A stretch of DNA of 64,000 nt from DATFKA01 sp042095835 (GCA_042095835.1 JBELML010000020.1:3736-67735); one strand, 5' to 3'; counted from the stretch's first letter, positions 9,501 through 18,901 are shown. The notes: generated from the letters alone by a model not told the origin. Translations and numbers: made by a program.

Positions 9501-10301
9501 TTATTTTTTGATCAAAAAATCACGAAGACCCTCTAAGTCATCGGTATTGATAAGGTCGACCTGTGCACGAATCAGCATTTTCCAAACTGCTGGATGATCC
9601 GGACTTGCCCAAAAACGCACCTTTTTACCCTCGCCATGAGCATTGGCAACCATCAGGCGAAGAGTCCGCCAATCTTTAGGCGGTATACTTCCCTCGCCTT
9701 TCCACTTGAGGTATAATCCATAGGGGCCGCTAATCACTGGCATATAAGCCCTATGAATACCTCTACCAATATCAGTCGGTCTCCCATCAAGCGCCATTAA
9801 CCGGTTTTGTTCCTTCATTAGTGTTCGAATGGGACGATCTCCGGAAAGGAAAATGGTGACTGGACCTTGTTCGACCTCCAAGCCATTGTATTTGGTCAAC
9901 ATGGTATCATAAGCGGGTAAGATTTCTTTCAATTTTTGATACACGGCCTCTCCTTCCTTTTTGATATCCAGCATCAGAAAAAAAGAGACATCATAATTCG
10001 GATAGACTTTTCCTCCATTGGCCATTACTCGCTGGAACAATGGATCTAAGTAGAGCTTCTTCAAAGTTCGATTAGGACTAGGCGTCTCTGGACGATCATG
10101 GTAAACGTAAAGTTCATCGTCGATCAGGAAGATATCTGCCTCGACACTAGCAAATCCATAACTGAGTGCATCGTACAATGGCCTTGTATGCTCATAGTCA
10201 TTGTGTGCATGAGCATTGGGCAATGGCTTGACCACACTTTGGGCAAAAACAGGAATGGATATAAGTATAAAAAGGAGTTTAAAAAGCCATCTCATAGTCA
10301 A
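9501..10301 (-). CDS. Secreted AIM6/PI-PLC-like phosphodiesterase-family protein
   Basis: A 266-residue protein with a signal peptide (cleavage probably after VFAQS). The mature N-terminus has PNAHAHNDYEHTRPLYDAL followed by GFASVEADIFLIDDELYVYHD, an HAHND and E-x-D arrangement typical of the TIM-barrel PI-PLC/glycerophosphodiesterase superfamily and close to the fungal AIM6-like group. The C-terminal RFWASPDHPAVWK and DLINTDDLEGL resemble the last strands of GDPD domains. Substrate unknown; it could hydrolyse a phosphodiester outside the cytoplasm. An alternative start lies two codons later. The gene is monocistronic, ahead of the uxu promoter region. Confidence 0.72.
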   Translation of the reverse strand: MTMRWLFKLLFILISIPVFAQSVVKPLPNAHAHNDYEHTRPLYDALSYGFASVEADIFLIDDELYVYHDRPETPSPNRTLKKLYLDPLFQRVMANGGKVYPNYDVSFFLMLDIKKEGEAVYQKLKEILPAYDTMLTKYNGLEVEQGPVTIFLSGDRPIRTLMKEQNRLMALDGRPTDIGRGIHRAYMPVISGPYGLYLKWKGEGSIPPKDWRTLRLMVANAHGEGKKVRFWASPDHPAVWKMLIRAQVDLINTDDLEGLRDFLIKK

Positions 10302-10464
10302 GATTTAAGGTACTCCTCAAAAATAGGGTTTTAAATAGGGAAAGTAAAAAACCTTAGGGACTACTTAAATATTGACTATGAATCAAAAATTTTATCTAAG
10401 CTATTCTTGCTCTTTCCCTTTCAGGATTGAAGTATCATGCCCCTAAGTTCTATTCTTTAGTTGA

Positions 10465-12447
10465 TCATCGTATTAAATTAATTTGGCCAGAGACTTGCTT
10501 TATAACGCCATTTCCTCGTTTGATCTGCGCAGACCATATATAAGCTCCTGCGTTTTGTAACTGCCCTTTATACCGCCCGTCCCAGCCTTGTTCTTCCTGG
10601 TTGGCTTTCCCTTCTCCTAAGTGAAAAACACGGGCACCCCAGCGATTAAATATTTGAAAATTTTCAAAGGCAAAATCTCTAGCACCATTTAAGTAGAAAT
10701 AATCATTTTGACCATTTCCATCTGGACTGAAGGCCGTAGGTGCAAAGAATTCAAACTTTACAATATCCGTACCTATTCTATCGGTTGCCAAGCAACCATT
10801 TTCATTTTCTACCTGAACCTTATACCAAGCATCTTTCTTGATTTCTATAGAAGTACGTTCGCAGGTGAAACAAGGAATGTCTTCGCTCCCTTGGGCACTA
10901 CTCCAGAAATAAGAAACAATTGGACTATTCGATACAACCGTCGGTTGCAGCTCAACGGTTTGTCCAATTTCTGCACTGATCGTTTCGCCTAAATCTACTT
11001 CGATACGATCCTCCTCTACATATATAGTTCCTTGGGTCTCCCCACAACTAGTTTCTACTTTTAGACGATATTGACCTCCTTGTTCAATATACAAATAAGG
11101 ATCGCTAGAACCATTAGACCACTGATAGCTCAATGCCCCGGCAATTCCTGGATCAAGTTTCAATTGATCGCCAGCACATAGAAGCAAGGCCTCTTCTTGA
11201 AAATTTAGGGCTAAGCTAGCAATTTCATAAGCCGTGGGATCGCCAAAGTCAACGGTCTTGGGGTCGTCAGAAACCCGCATTTCGGGTTCTAAATCCCCAA
11301 AAGCATTGACATTGTATAGAAAAGCCTGGTTTCTATAAATGCCCTTGGGGGTTTCTTCTGCTACTTCCAAATGGAGAATAATACTGTCTTCTCCGATAGG
11401 AATGTTCAGACCATCAATCGCAAGCACCGAAGTACCTACTCCGCTCAGTTGACGGTCGTATTGATACCCGCTGTATTCAATTTTTTTAATTTTGATAGAT
11501 GGAGGAAAGGTATCCCGCAACTGTACATTCGTTTGCTCGTAAGGCGTACGGTTGACAAGTCGAAGGGTAAAAAGGAGGTCTGTGCAAGGGTATGCCTTCC
11601 TGTACTTTACTTCATTATAGAGTTGTATTTCAAAAGGACAGCTACAGGCGTCCTGATTTTTCTCAACCTCAAGCTCCTGGTGCTCTATTACTCTACCAGA
11701 ATTCAAATTAAACTCATATACCGCTCGATTAGTAAAGGTATTGCGACGAGAGGCGATGCCAAATAAACGACCATTAGGATCGAAAAATATAGAAGGCATA
11801 CTTCCTAAGTTCCTGCCTGTCTGAGCAAAACTAAGGTCATCGACTTCTCTATTCAGGTAATCGATGATAATCAATCGATCCATTTTTTGGTCATAACCAT
11901 ATAATTGACCCGTAGTAGGATGAAAGGCAATATCCGCACAAAATATCGCTTCTTTTGTGCCCATCGTTTGCATTGGATAAAGCTGGGTCGCATAATCAGG
12001 ATCCTCCAAATCGACTAAAGCCAAGATATTGGTCTCTTCGTTTTGTCCAAAACCAAGTAGCACAAGGTACCTTCCATCTGGGGAGATATCACCAGCTACA
12101 AAATACAATTGACTTGGTAAAGGCAAGTCCGCCAAGAATGCCAACTGGAAGCTAGCATCAATTCTAATTAATCGATACGTATCTCCCAACTCTAAACCAT
12201 AGATGAGGTTGTCTTTGGGACGATAGCAAATACCGTTGAGTTGATTATCTGGAAAAAAAGCGAGTGGTTCGAACAAGATCTCTAGAGGAGATTCTTGTAA
12301 AATTAATTCTTCAAATGTAGAGCCGCCCTCTTCTTCAATCACTCTAAACATTCTACCGGCACAATCAAAAGGAGGCTGGGTATTCCCTACATTAGCGAAG
12401 AGAATAAGGATAAGCACCATGCCAAAAAGCCTTCTTGCGTCAGCCAT
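10465..12447 (-). CDS. Large secreted protein with gliding-motility-associated (T9SS type B) C-terminal domain
   Basis: 660 residues with an N-terminal signal peptide (ending near NVGNTQ). Residues about 50-280 contain repeated strand-rich stretches (GQLYGYD, GRLFGIA, NLIYGLE) that resemble a beta-propeller-like fold. Residues 285-395 look like a DUF11/CARDB-type beta-sandwich (FTLRLVNRTPYEQTNVQLRD); two Ig-like segments follow (DPGIAGALSYQWSNGSS, SPIVSYFWSSAQ). The last ~90 residues begin FEFFAPTAFSPDGNGQNDYF and include FQIFNRWGARVF and WDGRYKGQ, the CHU_C domain that directs T9SS export. Function on the surface unknown; possibly adhesion. Confidence 0.85.
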   Translation of the reverse strand: MADARRLFGMVLILILFANVGNTQPPFDCAGRMFRVIEEEGGSTFEELILQESPLEILFEPLAFFPDNQLNGICYRPKDNLIYGLELGDTYRLIRIDASFQLAFLADLPLPSQLYFVAGDISPDGRYLVLLGFGQNEETNILALVDLEDPDYATQLYPMQTMGTKEAIFCADIAFHPTTGQLYGYDQKMDRLIIIDYLNREVDDLSFAQTGRNLGSMPSIFFDPNGRLFGIASRRNTFTNRAVYEFNLNSGRVIEHQELEVEKNQDACSCPFEIQLYNEVKYRKAYPCTDLLFTLRLVNRTPYEQTNVQLRDTFPPSIKIKKIEYSGYQYDRQLSGVGTSVLAIDGLNIPIGEDSIILHLEVAEETPKGIYRNQAFLYNVNAFGDLEPEMRVSDDPKTVDFGDPTAYEIASLALNFQEEALLLCAGDQLKLDPGIAGALSYQWSNGSSDPYLYIEQGGQYRLKVETSCGETQGTIYVEEDRIEVDLGETISAEIGQTVELQPTVVSNSPIVSYFWSSAQGSEDIPCFTCERTSIEIKKDAWYKVQVENENGCLATDRIGTDIVKFEFFAPTAFSPDGNGQNDYFYLNGARDFAFENFQIFNRWGARVFHLGEGKANQEEQGWDGRYKGQLQNAGAYIWSAQIKRGNGVIKQVSGQINLIR

Positions 12448-12556
12448 TTATTCCTTTTTATATCATTAAATCCAATGCAAGTTAACAAATAATTTACATT
12501 GAATTAATATAAAGATAACAAAAAGATAGCTTTTGGTCAAGATATACCTCCGCTTA

Positions 12557-13063
12557 TCAAGGTCTCAATACGGGTATATGCTTGGTTTTGGTATTATTAT
12601 TTTCTTTAATTTCTGCGATTTGATTGGGGGCGTCGGCCCTGAAATAAAAGGCAGCATGATTGGAACCAAACCCTTCATTGGTTCTGATTTCATGATCAGG
12701 TACTGAGACACAAAGGGTGTGTTGTTGTCCTGGCCGAAGTGCTGGAATAGTGTAGTTTCTAGTACGTTCTACATTGGTAAATTGCTCATAGTCAACTCTC
12801 CAACGAATTTTGAGCTGCAGTCTCGACCTATTAGCGTTGATATTCCCAATATTTTTGACCTCTGCATAAAGGTAGCGGCGACCGTTTTGGGTAACCAAAC
12901 GAATATTATCTACTACCGTTAAATCTGATTTGAGAATGATGGGTTTAATTAATTTGGGGTTGACCTTGATTGGCTTTTTATAATTGGGCTGGTATTTGAA
13001 TTGTTGCCCCATTAAAGGGTAGGCTAGTAAAAATGCGAAGATAATTAAGCATAGATGTCTCAT
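12557..13063 (-). CDS. Secreted CARDB-like beta-sandwich protein
   Basis: 168 residues, signal peptide cleaved after about LMGQ. The sequence SDLTVVDNIRLV, YLYAEVKNIGNINANRSRLQLKI and a late PNQIAEIKENNNTKTKHI follow the pattern of CARDB/APHP domains (N-x-G-x-x-x-A and the ending E-x-N-E-x-N-N). These are cell-adhesion-type beta-sandwiches; no catalytic residues are seen. There is no sorting domain, so it is probably periplasmic. The gene is 109 bp upstream of the type B T9SS cargo gene on the same strand and may be co-transcribed. Confidence 0.65.
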   Translation of the reverse strand: MRHLCLIIFAFLLAYPLMGQQFKYQPNYKKPIKVNPKLIKPIILKSDLTVVDNIRLVTQNGRRYLYAEVKNIGNINANRSRLQLKIRWRVDYEQFTNVERTRNYTIPALRPGQQHTLCVSVPDHEIRTNEGFGSNHAAFYFRADAPNQIAEIKENNNTKTKHIPVLRP

Positions 13064-13184
13064 GATTGATAGGTTTTAATTCATCTATAGGTGTTTTCAA
13101 TACAATTTTAATGACCATTTTTACCAAAAAATTTGCATTCTCCTAAAAATTGAGGAAGTTGAGGCGATGGAATAAAAATCAACT

Positions 13185-13718
13185 ATGAAACTTGCTCAAT
13201 TCAATTTTCAAAAACTTTCCCAAAAGGATCTTGATACGCTACAGCACATTAGCTTACTAACGTTTAGGGCTACCTACGAACACTTGAATGATCCCTTAGT
13301 CTTCCAATCTTATATCGATCAGGCTTTCCATAAAACGAAGTTAGAGGAAGAGCTGCTGAATGCCAATAGTGCTTATTATTTCCTCAAAAAAGGAGGAGAA
13401 GTTGCTGGTTACTTCAAACTCAATTTTGCCAAAGCAGATGGAGATATCCCAGAGGCCAGTTCAGTAGAGCTAGAGCGCATTTATGTATTGCCTTTCTTCC
13501 AAGGACAAGGTCTAGGAGCAATGATTATCAATAAAGCAGTAGCGATCACCAAGCAAAAAGGTTTCCAATGGTTATGGCTCGGCGTTTGGGATCAAAACCA
13601 CAAAGCCATCGGTTTCTATGAAAAACAAGGCTTCCAGCGCTACGGCCAGCACATCTTCTGGATGGGCGAAGAAGAACAAAATGATTGGTTGATGAGGAAA
13701 GATGTTTTGACTGTGTGA
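13185..13718 (+). CDS. GNAT-family N-acetyltransferase
   Basis: 177 residues with the GNAT fold: VAGYFKLNF (beta4), then SSVELERIYVLPFFQGQGLGAMIINKAV, which contains the acetyl-CoA pyrophosphate loop (Q-G-x-G-x), and WLWLGVWDQNHKAIGFYEKQGF as the C-terminal signature. It resembles small stand-alone acetyltransferases acting on amines or proteins; the substrate cannot be predicted. The gene stands alone, pointing into the low-complexity block. Confidence 0.88.
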   Translation: MKLAQFNFQKLSQKDLDTLQHISLLTFRATYEHLNDPLVFQSYIDQAFHKTKLEEELLNANSAYYFLKKGGEVAGYFKLNFAKADGDIPEASSVELERIYVLPFFQGQGLGAMIINKAVAITKQKGFQWLWLGVWDQNHKAIGFYEKQGFQRYGQHIFWMGEEEQNDWLMRKDVLTV

Positions 13719-14121
13719 CCTTGGGACTTTGGGAGTGGAAGACTGTGTGACTTGGAGAGCAGAGACATGGGGACGAGGGGACTTTGAGAGCGGAGACAGT
13801 GGGACGTGGGGACGTGGTGACCGGGAGACTTGGAGGCTCTTTTACTTCACACCTGACACTTGGCACATAGCACATAATGACTTTGGAGACTTAGTAGAAG
13901 AACATAAGACATAGCACATAGCACTTAACATATAATGACTTGGAGACATGGGGACGTTGTGACTTGGGGACGGAGACTTGGATCCCTATATGAGATGGGG
14001 ATGTTGTGACATGGAGGTAACCTCTCTAAAACCTTAAACGAATTAAACGTTTAAACTTCTACTGACGAAAGGCTCGTTCCTTCGAGTTAATATGTGTTAT
14101 GTGCTATGTATTATGTCCTAT

Positions 14122-14190
14122 GTTAATGAGACCCGATGCTTCAGCAGCGTTGGACGAATTAATCCCGGCTGAGTGCAACGAACGTCGGGA
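14122..14190 (-). repeat. Dispersed 69-bp intergenic element, copy A
   Basis: On the minus strand this reads TCCCGACGTTCG, then CCGGGATTAATTCG, then CAACGCTGCTGAAGCATCGG and ends GTCTCATTAAC. It matches copies at 49553-49621 and 49719-49788 over nearly its full length. It has a TCCCG/CGGGA inverted repeat. Confidence 0.7.
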
Positions 14191-14261
14191 TACTTTGCTA
14201 GGTCTTATGTGCTAAACCCAATCCTAAGGTCTCCCCCAGTCCCAAGGTCTCCCAATCCCAA

Positions 14262-14361
14262 NNNNNNNNNNNNNNNNNNNNNNNNNNNNNNNNNNNNNNN
14301 NNNNNNNNNNNNNNNNNNNNNNNNNNNNNNNNNNNNNNNNNNNNNNNNNNNNNNNNNNNNN
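14262..14361. other. Assembly gap (100 N) between 55-bp exact duplicates
   Basis: The 55 bases at 14207-14261 are repeated exactly at 14362-14416, on either side of the N run. Two contig ends sharing one 55-mer were scaffolded with a fixed 100-N spacer; the true distance is unknown and may be an overlap. Confidence 0.93.
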
Positions 14362-14517
14362 ATGTGCTAAACCCAATCCTAAGGTCTCCCCCAGTCCCAA
14401 GGTCTCCCAATCCCAAGGTCTCCCGGTCCCCCAGTCTCCCTGTCCCTCAGTCTCCCAGTCCCCCAGTCTCCAAGTCCCAAAGTCCCCAGTATCTACATCA
14501 ACAAATCTCCACATGAA

Positions 14518-15162
14518 TCATGGGGCTAGCCGCTCTATCGACCACTCTCCTCCTTCCAACTGATACTGAATACGATCGTGTAATCTGCTAGGTCGACCTT
14601 GCCAAAACTCGATCAATTCAGGTTTGACGATAAAGCCTCCCCAATGATCTGGACGTGGGAGTTGCTCCTGGTTTTCAAATTCGTTTTCTAGGCGTTGTAC
14701 TTCTGTTTTTAAGACAGAGCGATCGGGTATGCTTTGGCTTTGTGGAGAAGCCCAAGCTCCTATTTGACTCCCCTTGGGTCTGCTTTGGAAATAAGCAGTA
14801 GATGCTTTGGGGCTAATCTTTTCTACCTGGCCTTCGATCCGTACTTGGCGGTGAAGTTCCAACCAATTGAATACTAAAGCCGCAAAAGGCTGGGTCGCCA
14901 ATTCTTGTCCTTTTCGGCTTTGGTAGTTAGTGAAAAAGACAAACCCATTCGCGTTGACTTCCTTGAGTAGCACTACTCTAGCTGCTGGTCTACCTTTACT
15001 ATTAATTGTAGATAATACCATAGCATTAGGTTCGAGCACTTTGCTATCCATTGCTTCTTTAAACCATTGCTCAAATTGCCTCATTGGATGAGCATCTACA
15101 TCGCTGAGATCGAAATCAAGTGCTGCATATTCTTCTCGAAGATCATTAAGATTCAAAAGCAT
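14518..15162 (-). CDS. pdxH: Pyridoxamine 5'-phosphate oxidase
   Basis: Oxidises pyridoxine/pyridoxamine 5'-phosphate to pyridoxal 5'-phosphate using FMN (EC 1.4.3.5). The 214 residues match the family length. Motifs: NAMVLSTINSKGRPAARVVLLKE, FFTNYQSRKGQEL (FMN phosphate contacts), FNWLELHRQVRIEGQVEK, YFQSRPKGSQIGAWASPQS and the C-terminal FWQGRPSRLHDRIQY signature with the substrate-binding Arg-His. A monocistronic gene with its own upstream region; a minus-strand terminator at 15237-15261 separates it from the efflux operon. Confidence 0.97.
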   Translation of the reverse strand: MLLNLNDLREEYAALDFDLSDVDAHPMRQFEQWFKEAMDSKVLEPNAMVLSTINSKGRPAARVVLLKEVNANGFVFFTNYQSRKGQELATQPFAALVFNWLELHRQVRIEGQVEKISPKASTAYFQSRPKGSQIGAWASPQSQSIPDRSVLKTEVQRLENEFENQEQLPRPDHWGGFIVKPELIEFWQGRPSRLHDRIQYQLEGGEWSIERLAP

Positions 15163-15236
15163 AAGTAGCGTTTTTCTTAAAGTAAATTAGGATGAGATAA
15201 CGGATGAAGAGCTAGGGAAGTTTTTAACAAAAGTGT

Positions 15237-15261
15237 AAAAAAAACCCTCGAAGACCGAGGG
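15237..15261 (-). terminator. Rho-independent terminator upstream of pdxH
   Basis: On the minus strand the stem CCCTCG/CGAGGG with a 5-nt loop is followed directly by eight T. As it precedes pdxH, it must end a transcript starting further right, either efflux-operon readthrough or a small RNA. Confidence 0.75.
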
Positions 15262-15437
15262 CGAAAAGATAAAAACAAAAACTATGAACAAACAATTCTT
15301 ATAATCATAATTGAAAGGCCTGTATAAAAGCCTTGTAAAACCTTAAAATAAAGGTATTTCTATAATTCAACAAGTAACAGACGTAAAGAGTCGACCGAAT
15401 ACCCGCTTTAACAGACAGATTAACTAATCTCAATAGA

Positions 15438-15475
15438 AAAGGCGTTGAATTGGGCTTGCCCAATTCAACGCCTTT
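15438..15475. terminator. Strong bidirectional hairpin after the efflux operon
   Basis: Perfect 18-bp inverted repeat AAAGGCGTTGAATTGGGC with a 2-nt spacer, starting 22 bp beyond the RND stop. The A/T ends give U-tracts on both strands. Confidence 0.85.
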
Positions 15476-15496
15476 CATCAATCTTTTACCAAAATC

Positions 15497-18400
15497 CTAG
15501 TCAATATTTAACACCCTACGAATCCAGGCCGTAAATCGATAGGACATCCAGTACATCGATGGTACGACGATCAAAGTTAGGAAAGTAGCAAACACTAAAC
15601 CATAAATCACCGTCCAAGCCATAGGACCCCAGAATGCTGCATTGTCTCCACCAATAAAAATTTGTGGATCCAAATCAGAAATTAGGGTAAAGAAGTTGAT
15701 ATTGAAACCGATCGCTAATGGGATCAAGCCTAAAACCGTGGTAATTGCTGTCAACAATACAGGACGCAGACGCGTACTACCACCTTTTACAATCGCTTCT
15801 TTTACATCTTCTTTAGTTAAGGCGAATTCGTTTTTGACACCTAAAGCATCTATTTTCTCCTTGGTCACCAGTTTGATGTAATCAATCAATACAATGGCAT
15901 TATTCACCACTACACCCGCCAGAGATATAATACCTACTCCTGTAAATACGATGGAAATGCTCCTACCTGAAAAGGCATAACCCAAGAATACACCGATCGT
16001 ACTGAACAGAATAGATAAGGCAATAATGACTGGTGAAAGTACGGAGTTGAATTGTGCAACCATCAATAAAAAGATGATCAGCAAAGCAACTACAAAAGCG
16101 CCTATTAAAAACTCTAAGTCTTCGGCCTGCTGCTGCTGCTCTCCGGTAAACTCGTAAGAGAAACCTTCGGGCAGATCATAAGCTTGCATATAATCATCCA
16201 TTTGAGCAATGATCTCATTGGCATTATAACCCCTGAGGACACCAGAATAGATGGTCACTACCCTATCTAAGTCTTTCCGCTTGATCGCACTGTAAGTAGA
16301 GGTGTACTCCACATCCGCTACGGAGGAAATAGGTACTTGGGTTCCGTTATTACCGATCATGATGCGTTGGTTGAGAACGTCCTCTACGCTATTGCGGTAC
16401 TTCTCATTCAAGCGAACCATTATGGGGTAATCGTCTTCACCTTCCTTGTATTTACTCACTTCACTACCGAAGATCGCAGTACGAATAGTATTCGATACGT
16501 CCATTGTAGAGACTTCATATCTACGGGCCGCTTCTCGATCTAGGTTGACGATGAGTTCAGGTTTACCTACAGAAACATCGGCTTTCAAATTCTCAATTCC
16601 TGGAATATTCTTACTATTGATATAGGTAATCACCGACTCCGAAAGGATGGACAATTGGTCGATGTCTTCTCCAGAAATTTCAAGATTAATCGGCTTACCG
16701 GTAGCGGGGCCATCGGCATTTTTTTCTACTTGAATCTCTACCCCAGGGTATTTGGCAACCGCTGCCCGTATATCTTCCATAATATCGAAAGTAGAAACGC
16801 CACCTCTATCCTCACTCGGCACAAAAGAGACCGTCAGACGCGCTCTATTGGGAGAAGCTCCTGGTTCTGGTGGTGCATTCGGATCAGAGGTGTTTTCTCC
16901 TATTTGAGAAAGGACTGCTTCTACAATACCACGGTGCGGCTCAATCACCTTCTCCACCGTCTCTTCTAAGTCCTGCATCAATAGGTTGGTGGCTTCAATA
17001 TCTGTGCCTAAAGGCATTTCTACAAAGGCATTGATATACAAAGGATCAGCAGTTGGGAAAAATTCTACCTTAGGTGTTCTAATACCTAATAAAACGATTG
17101 AGAAAATCAATAGTACAAAGGTCCCCAATAATATCAGAAATGGAACTCTCAGGGCCCCGCGGATAAATTTATCATAAGCTGCTTCTAGAACTGGCAAAAA
17201 GCCATTCTGGAAAGAAAATGCAGCTGGGCGCAATACAAAAAAGTTGAGTAAAGTCAAAGTAATCGCAAAACCCATAAGGTTTCTCAACCATTGCGCACCT
17301 CCTATCTGTCCTAAAATCGCTATGACGAGCATCACTCCACAGGAAATTAAAACCCTTCTAATCTTTTTCCTTTTAGCAGTTCGATCGGTCAACTGTACAT
17401 CAATCTTCATTAGAGCAGCGGTAAATACAGGATTGATCACCAAAGCTACAAACAGAGAAGAAGACAACACGATGATCAAAGTAATCGGTAGATATTTCAT
17501 AAAACTACCTACCAAACCAGGCCAAAATGCCAGAGGCAAGAAAGCGGCTAAAGTAGTAGCTGTAGATACAATAATCGGCACGGCCACCTCTGATGCTCCT
17601 CGCTTGGCAGCTTCTACGGCAGGGAATCCCTCTTGCATATATCGATAGATATTCTCTACCACCACGATGCCATTATCTACCAAGAGTCCCAGGGCCAATA
17701 TCAGCCCAAATAGTACTACGATATTCATGGTCACCCCTGCAAAGTAGAGGAACAGAATACCCATCAGCATAGAGAGTGGAATGGCAATACCCACGAAGGA
17801 AGCATTACGCAAGCCTAAAAAGAATAACAAGACGAGGGTCACCAAAATCACACCAGAAATAATACTGTTCTCCAAGTTATTCACCTGTGTACGTGTATTA
17901 TTCGACTGGTCATTAAAGGTAGTGATACTAAGGTCTTTAGGTAGCACGGTTTTGGCTTCTTCAATGATCACTTTGATCTTATCGGCAGCTGCCAGCAAGT
18001 TTTCTCCACTCCTTTTCACAACATCCAAAGAAATCACCGGCAAAGCATCGGCCCGAGCTATACTCGTGCGGTCTTTATAACTAAAACTCACATCGGCTAC
18101 ATCTCTTAAGTAGACCGTCTGCCGATTTTCAGATTTGACAATGAGGTCATTCATCTCTTCTACAGAATCGAACTCTCCTTTGACCCTTACAGCCCTCCTA
18201 AAGTTGTTGCGTACAATTTCACCACCTGACATGGTGAGGTTCTCCGAAGCGATGGCGCCTTCAATATCGCGAAAGGAGACATTGACTGCCTGCATCTTGG
18301 CTAGATCTACATCGACTTTGACTTCTCGATCTCTACTTCCTTTCAGGTCTACATTAGATATCTCGGGGAGGTCTTCAATCTTATCTTGGAGGTATTCGGC

Positions 18401-18901
18401 GTAGTCTCTAAGCTCTTCATTGTCATAATCACCTGATACATTCACCGTAACAATAGGCAATTCCGAAAAATTGATATCTAGTACGGTAGGGTCAGCGTCT
18501 AAATCCGAAGGCAATTCACTTTTAGCGATATCTACCGCATCTTTTACTTTTCGAAGCGCATCCTCAATTTCAACATCTGATTGAAATTCCGCAGTGATGA
18601 CAGAGTAATCCTGAATAGAAGTTGATCGGATCGTCTTGATCCCATTGATCTCTTGCAGCTCCTTTTCGATGGGACGCGTAATTAAGCTCTCGATATCCTC
18701 AGCCGAGTTACCAAAGTAAGGCGTATTGACATAAATTTGGGGCAATTCCACTTCTGGAAACTGCTCCTTGGCCATTCGCTGGTAGCCAAAGATACCGAGT
18801 ACTAATATGATACCCGCTAGTAGGAATATACTAGTCGAGTTATCGACGGCGATATTGGTCAAGCCAAACTGCCGCACTTTTTGATTTTGGTTATTATCCA
18901 T
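15497..18901 (-). CDS. RND-family efflux pump inner-membrane subunit (AcrB/HAE1-like)
   Basis: Proton-driven exporter that forms the tripartite pump with the upstream MFP and TolC genes. About 1134 residues; the N-terminal helix (FLLAGIILVLGIFGYQRM) is followed by KEQFPEVELPQIYVNTPYFGNSAEDIESLITRPIEKEL, typical of the family. VLFGLILALGLLVDNGIVVVENI is TM4 with the paired Asp region of the proton relay. It exceeds the usual ~1050 because of an insertion after the first membrane half (about residues 520-570, two extra hydrophobic segments) and one near the C-terminus. The ATG at 18901 overlaps the MFP stop by 8 bp (ATGGATAA) and was preferred to 18922. Substrate unknown. Confidence 0.93.
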   Translation of the reverse strand: MDNNQNQKVRQFGLTNIAVDNSTSIFLLAGIILVLGIFGYQRMAKEQFPEVELPQIYVNTPYFGNSAEDIESLITRPIEKELQEINGIKTIRSTSIQDYSVITAEFQSDVEIEDALRKVKDAVDIAKSELPSDLDADPTVLDINFSELPIVTVNVSGDYDNEELRDYAEYLQDKIEDLPEISNVDLKGSRDREVKVDVDLAKMQAVNVSFRDIEGAIASENLTMSGGEIVRNNFRRAVRVKGEFDSVEEMNDLIVKSENRQTVYLRDVADVSFSYKDRTSIARADALPVISLDVVKRSGENLLAAADKIKVIIEEAKTVLPKDLSITTFNDQSNNTRTQVNNLENSIISGVILVTLVLLFFLGLRNASFVGIAIPLSMLMGILFLYFAGVTMNIVVLFGLILALGLLVDNGIVVVENIYRYMQEGFPAVEAAKRGASEVAVPIIVSTATTLAAFLPLAFWPGLVGSFMKYLPITLIIVLSSSLFVALVINPVFTAALMKIDVQLTDRTAKRKKIRRVLISCGVMLVIAILGQIGGAQWLRNLMGFAITLTLLNFFVLRPAAFSFQNGFLPVLEAAYDKFIRGALRVPFLILLGTFVLLIFSIVLLGIRTPKVEFFPTADPLYINAFVEMPLGTDIEATNLLMQDLEETVEKVIEPHRGIVEAVLSQIGENTSDPNAPPEPGASPNRARLTVSFVPSEDRGGVSTFDIMEDIRAAVAKYPGVEIQVEKNADGPATGKPINLEISGEDIDQLSILSESVITYINSKNIPGIENLKADVSVGKPELIVNLDREAARRYEVSTMDVSNTIRTAIFGSEVSKYKEGEDDYPIMVRLNEKYRNSVEDVLNQRIMIGNNGTQVPISSVADVEYTSTYSAIKRKDLDRVVTIYSGVLRGYNANEIIAQMDDYMQAYDLPEGFSYEFTGEQQQQAEDLEFLIGAFVVALLIIFLLMVAQFNSVLSPVIIALSILFSTIGVFLGYAFSGRSISIVFTGVGIISLAGVVVNNAIVLIDYIKLVTKEKIDALGVKNEFALTKEDVKEAIVKGGSTRLRPVLLTAITTVLGLIPLAIGFNINFFTLISDLDPQIFIGGDNAAFWGPMAWTVIYGLVFATFLTLIVVPSMYWMSYRFTAWIRRVLNID

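Larger units (their letters stand above)
13719..14517. repeat. Low-complexity intergenic block with inverted simple-sequence arrays
   Basis: About 800 bp without a credible gene. From 13728 to 14015 the + strand is purine-rich with degenerate units such as GGGACTTGGGGAC and GACGTTGTGAC; from 14224 to 14505 the complementary type appears (AGTCCCAAGGTCTCCC). The two halves are therefore inverted relative to each other. Between them lie CACATAGCACATA-type short repeats (13862-13935, 14092-14124), one 69-bp dispersed element (14122-14190) and the assembly gap. The predicted peptides here are repeat translations and were not called. Confidence 0.75.
15163..15496. other. Intergenic region with two terminators and space for a small transcript
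   Basis: About 330 bp between the RND operon stop and pdxH. It contains a perfect 18-bp hairpin at 15438-15475 and a second minus-strand terminator at 15237-15261, leaving about 175 bp of single-copy sequence between them. No ORF of useful length is present; the only open mini-frame is a six-codon MNKQFL on the + strand at 15286. Either pure spacing or a small RNA. Confidence 0.45.

Noticed and set aside
13546..14514. Several predicted peptides rich in Gly, Asp and Thr around the first gap
   Set aside because: Translations of simple-sequence arrays, some spanning the N run.
15286..15306. Six-codon MNKQFL mini-ORF near the pdxH terminator
   Set aside because: Too short to support a leader-peptide claim; no downstream gene in the right orientation, and the codons show nothing regulatory.
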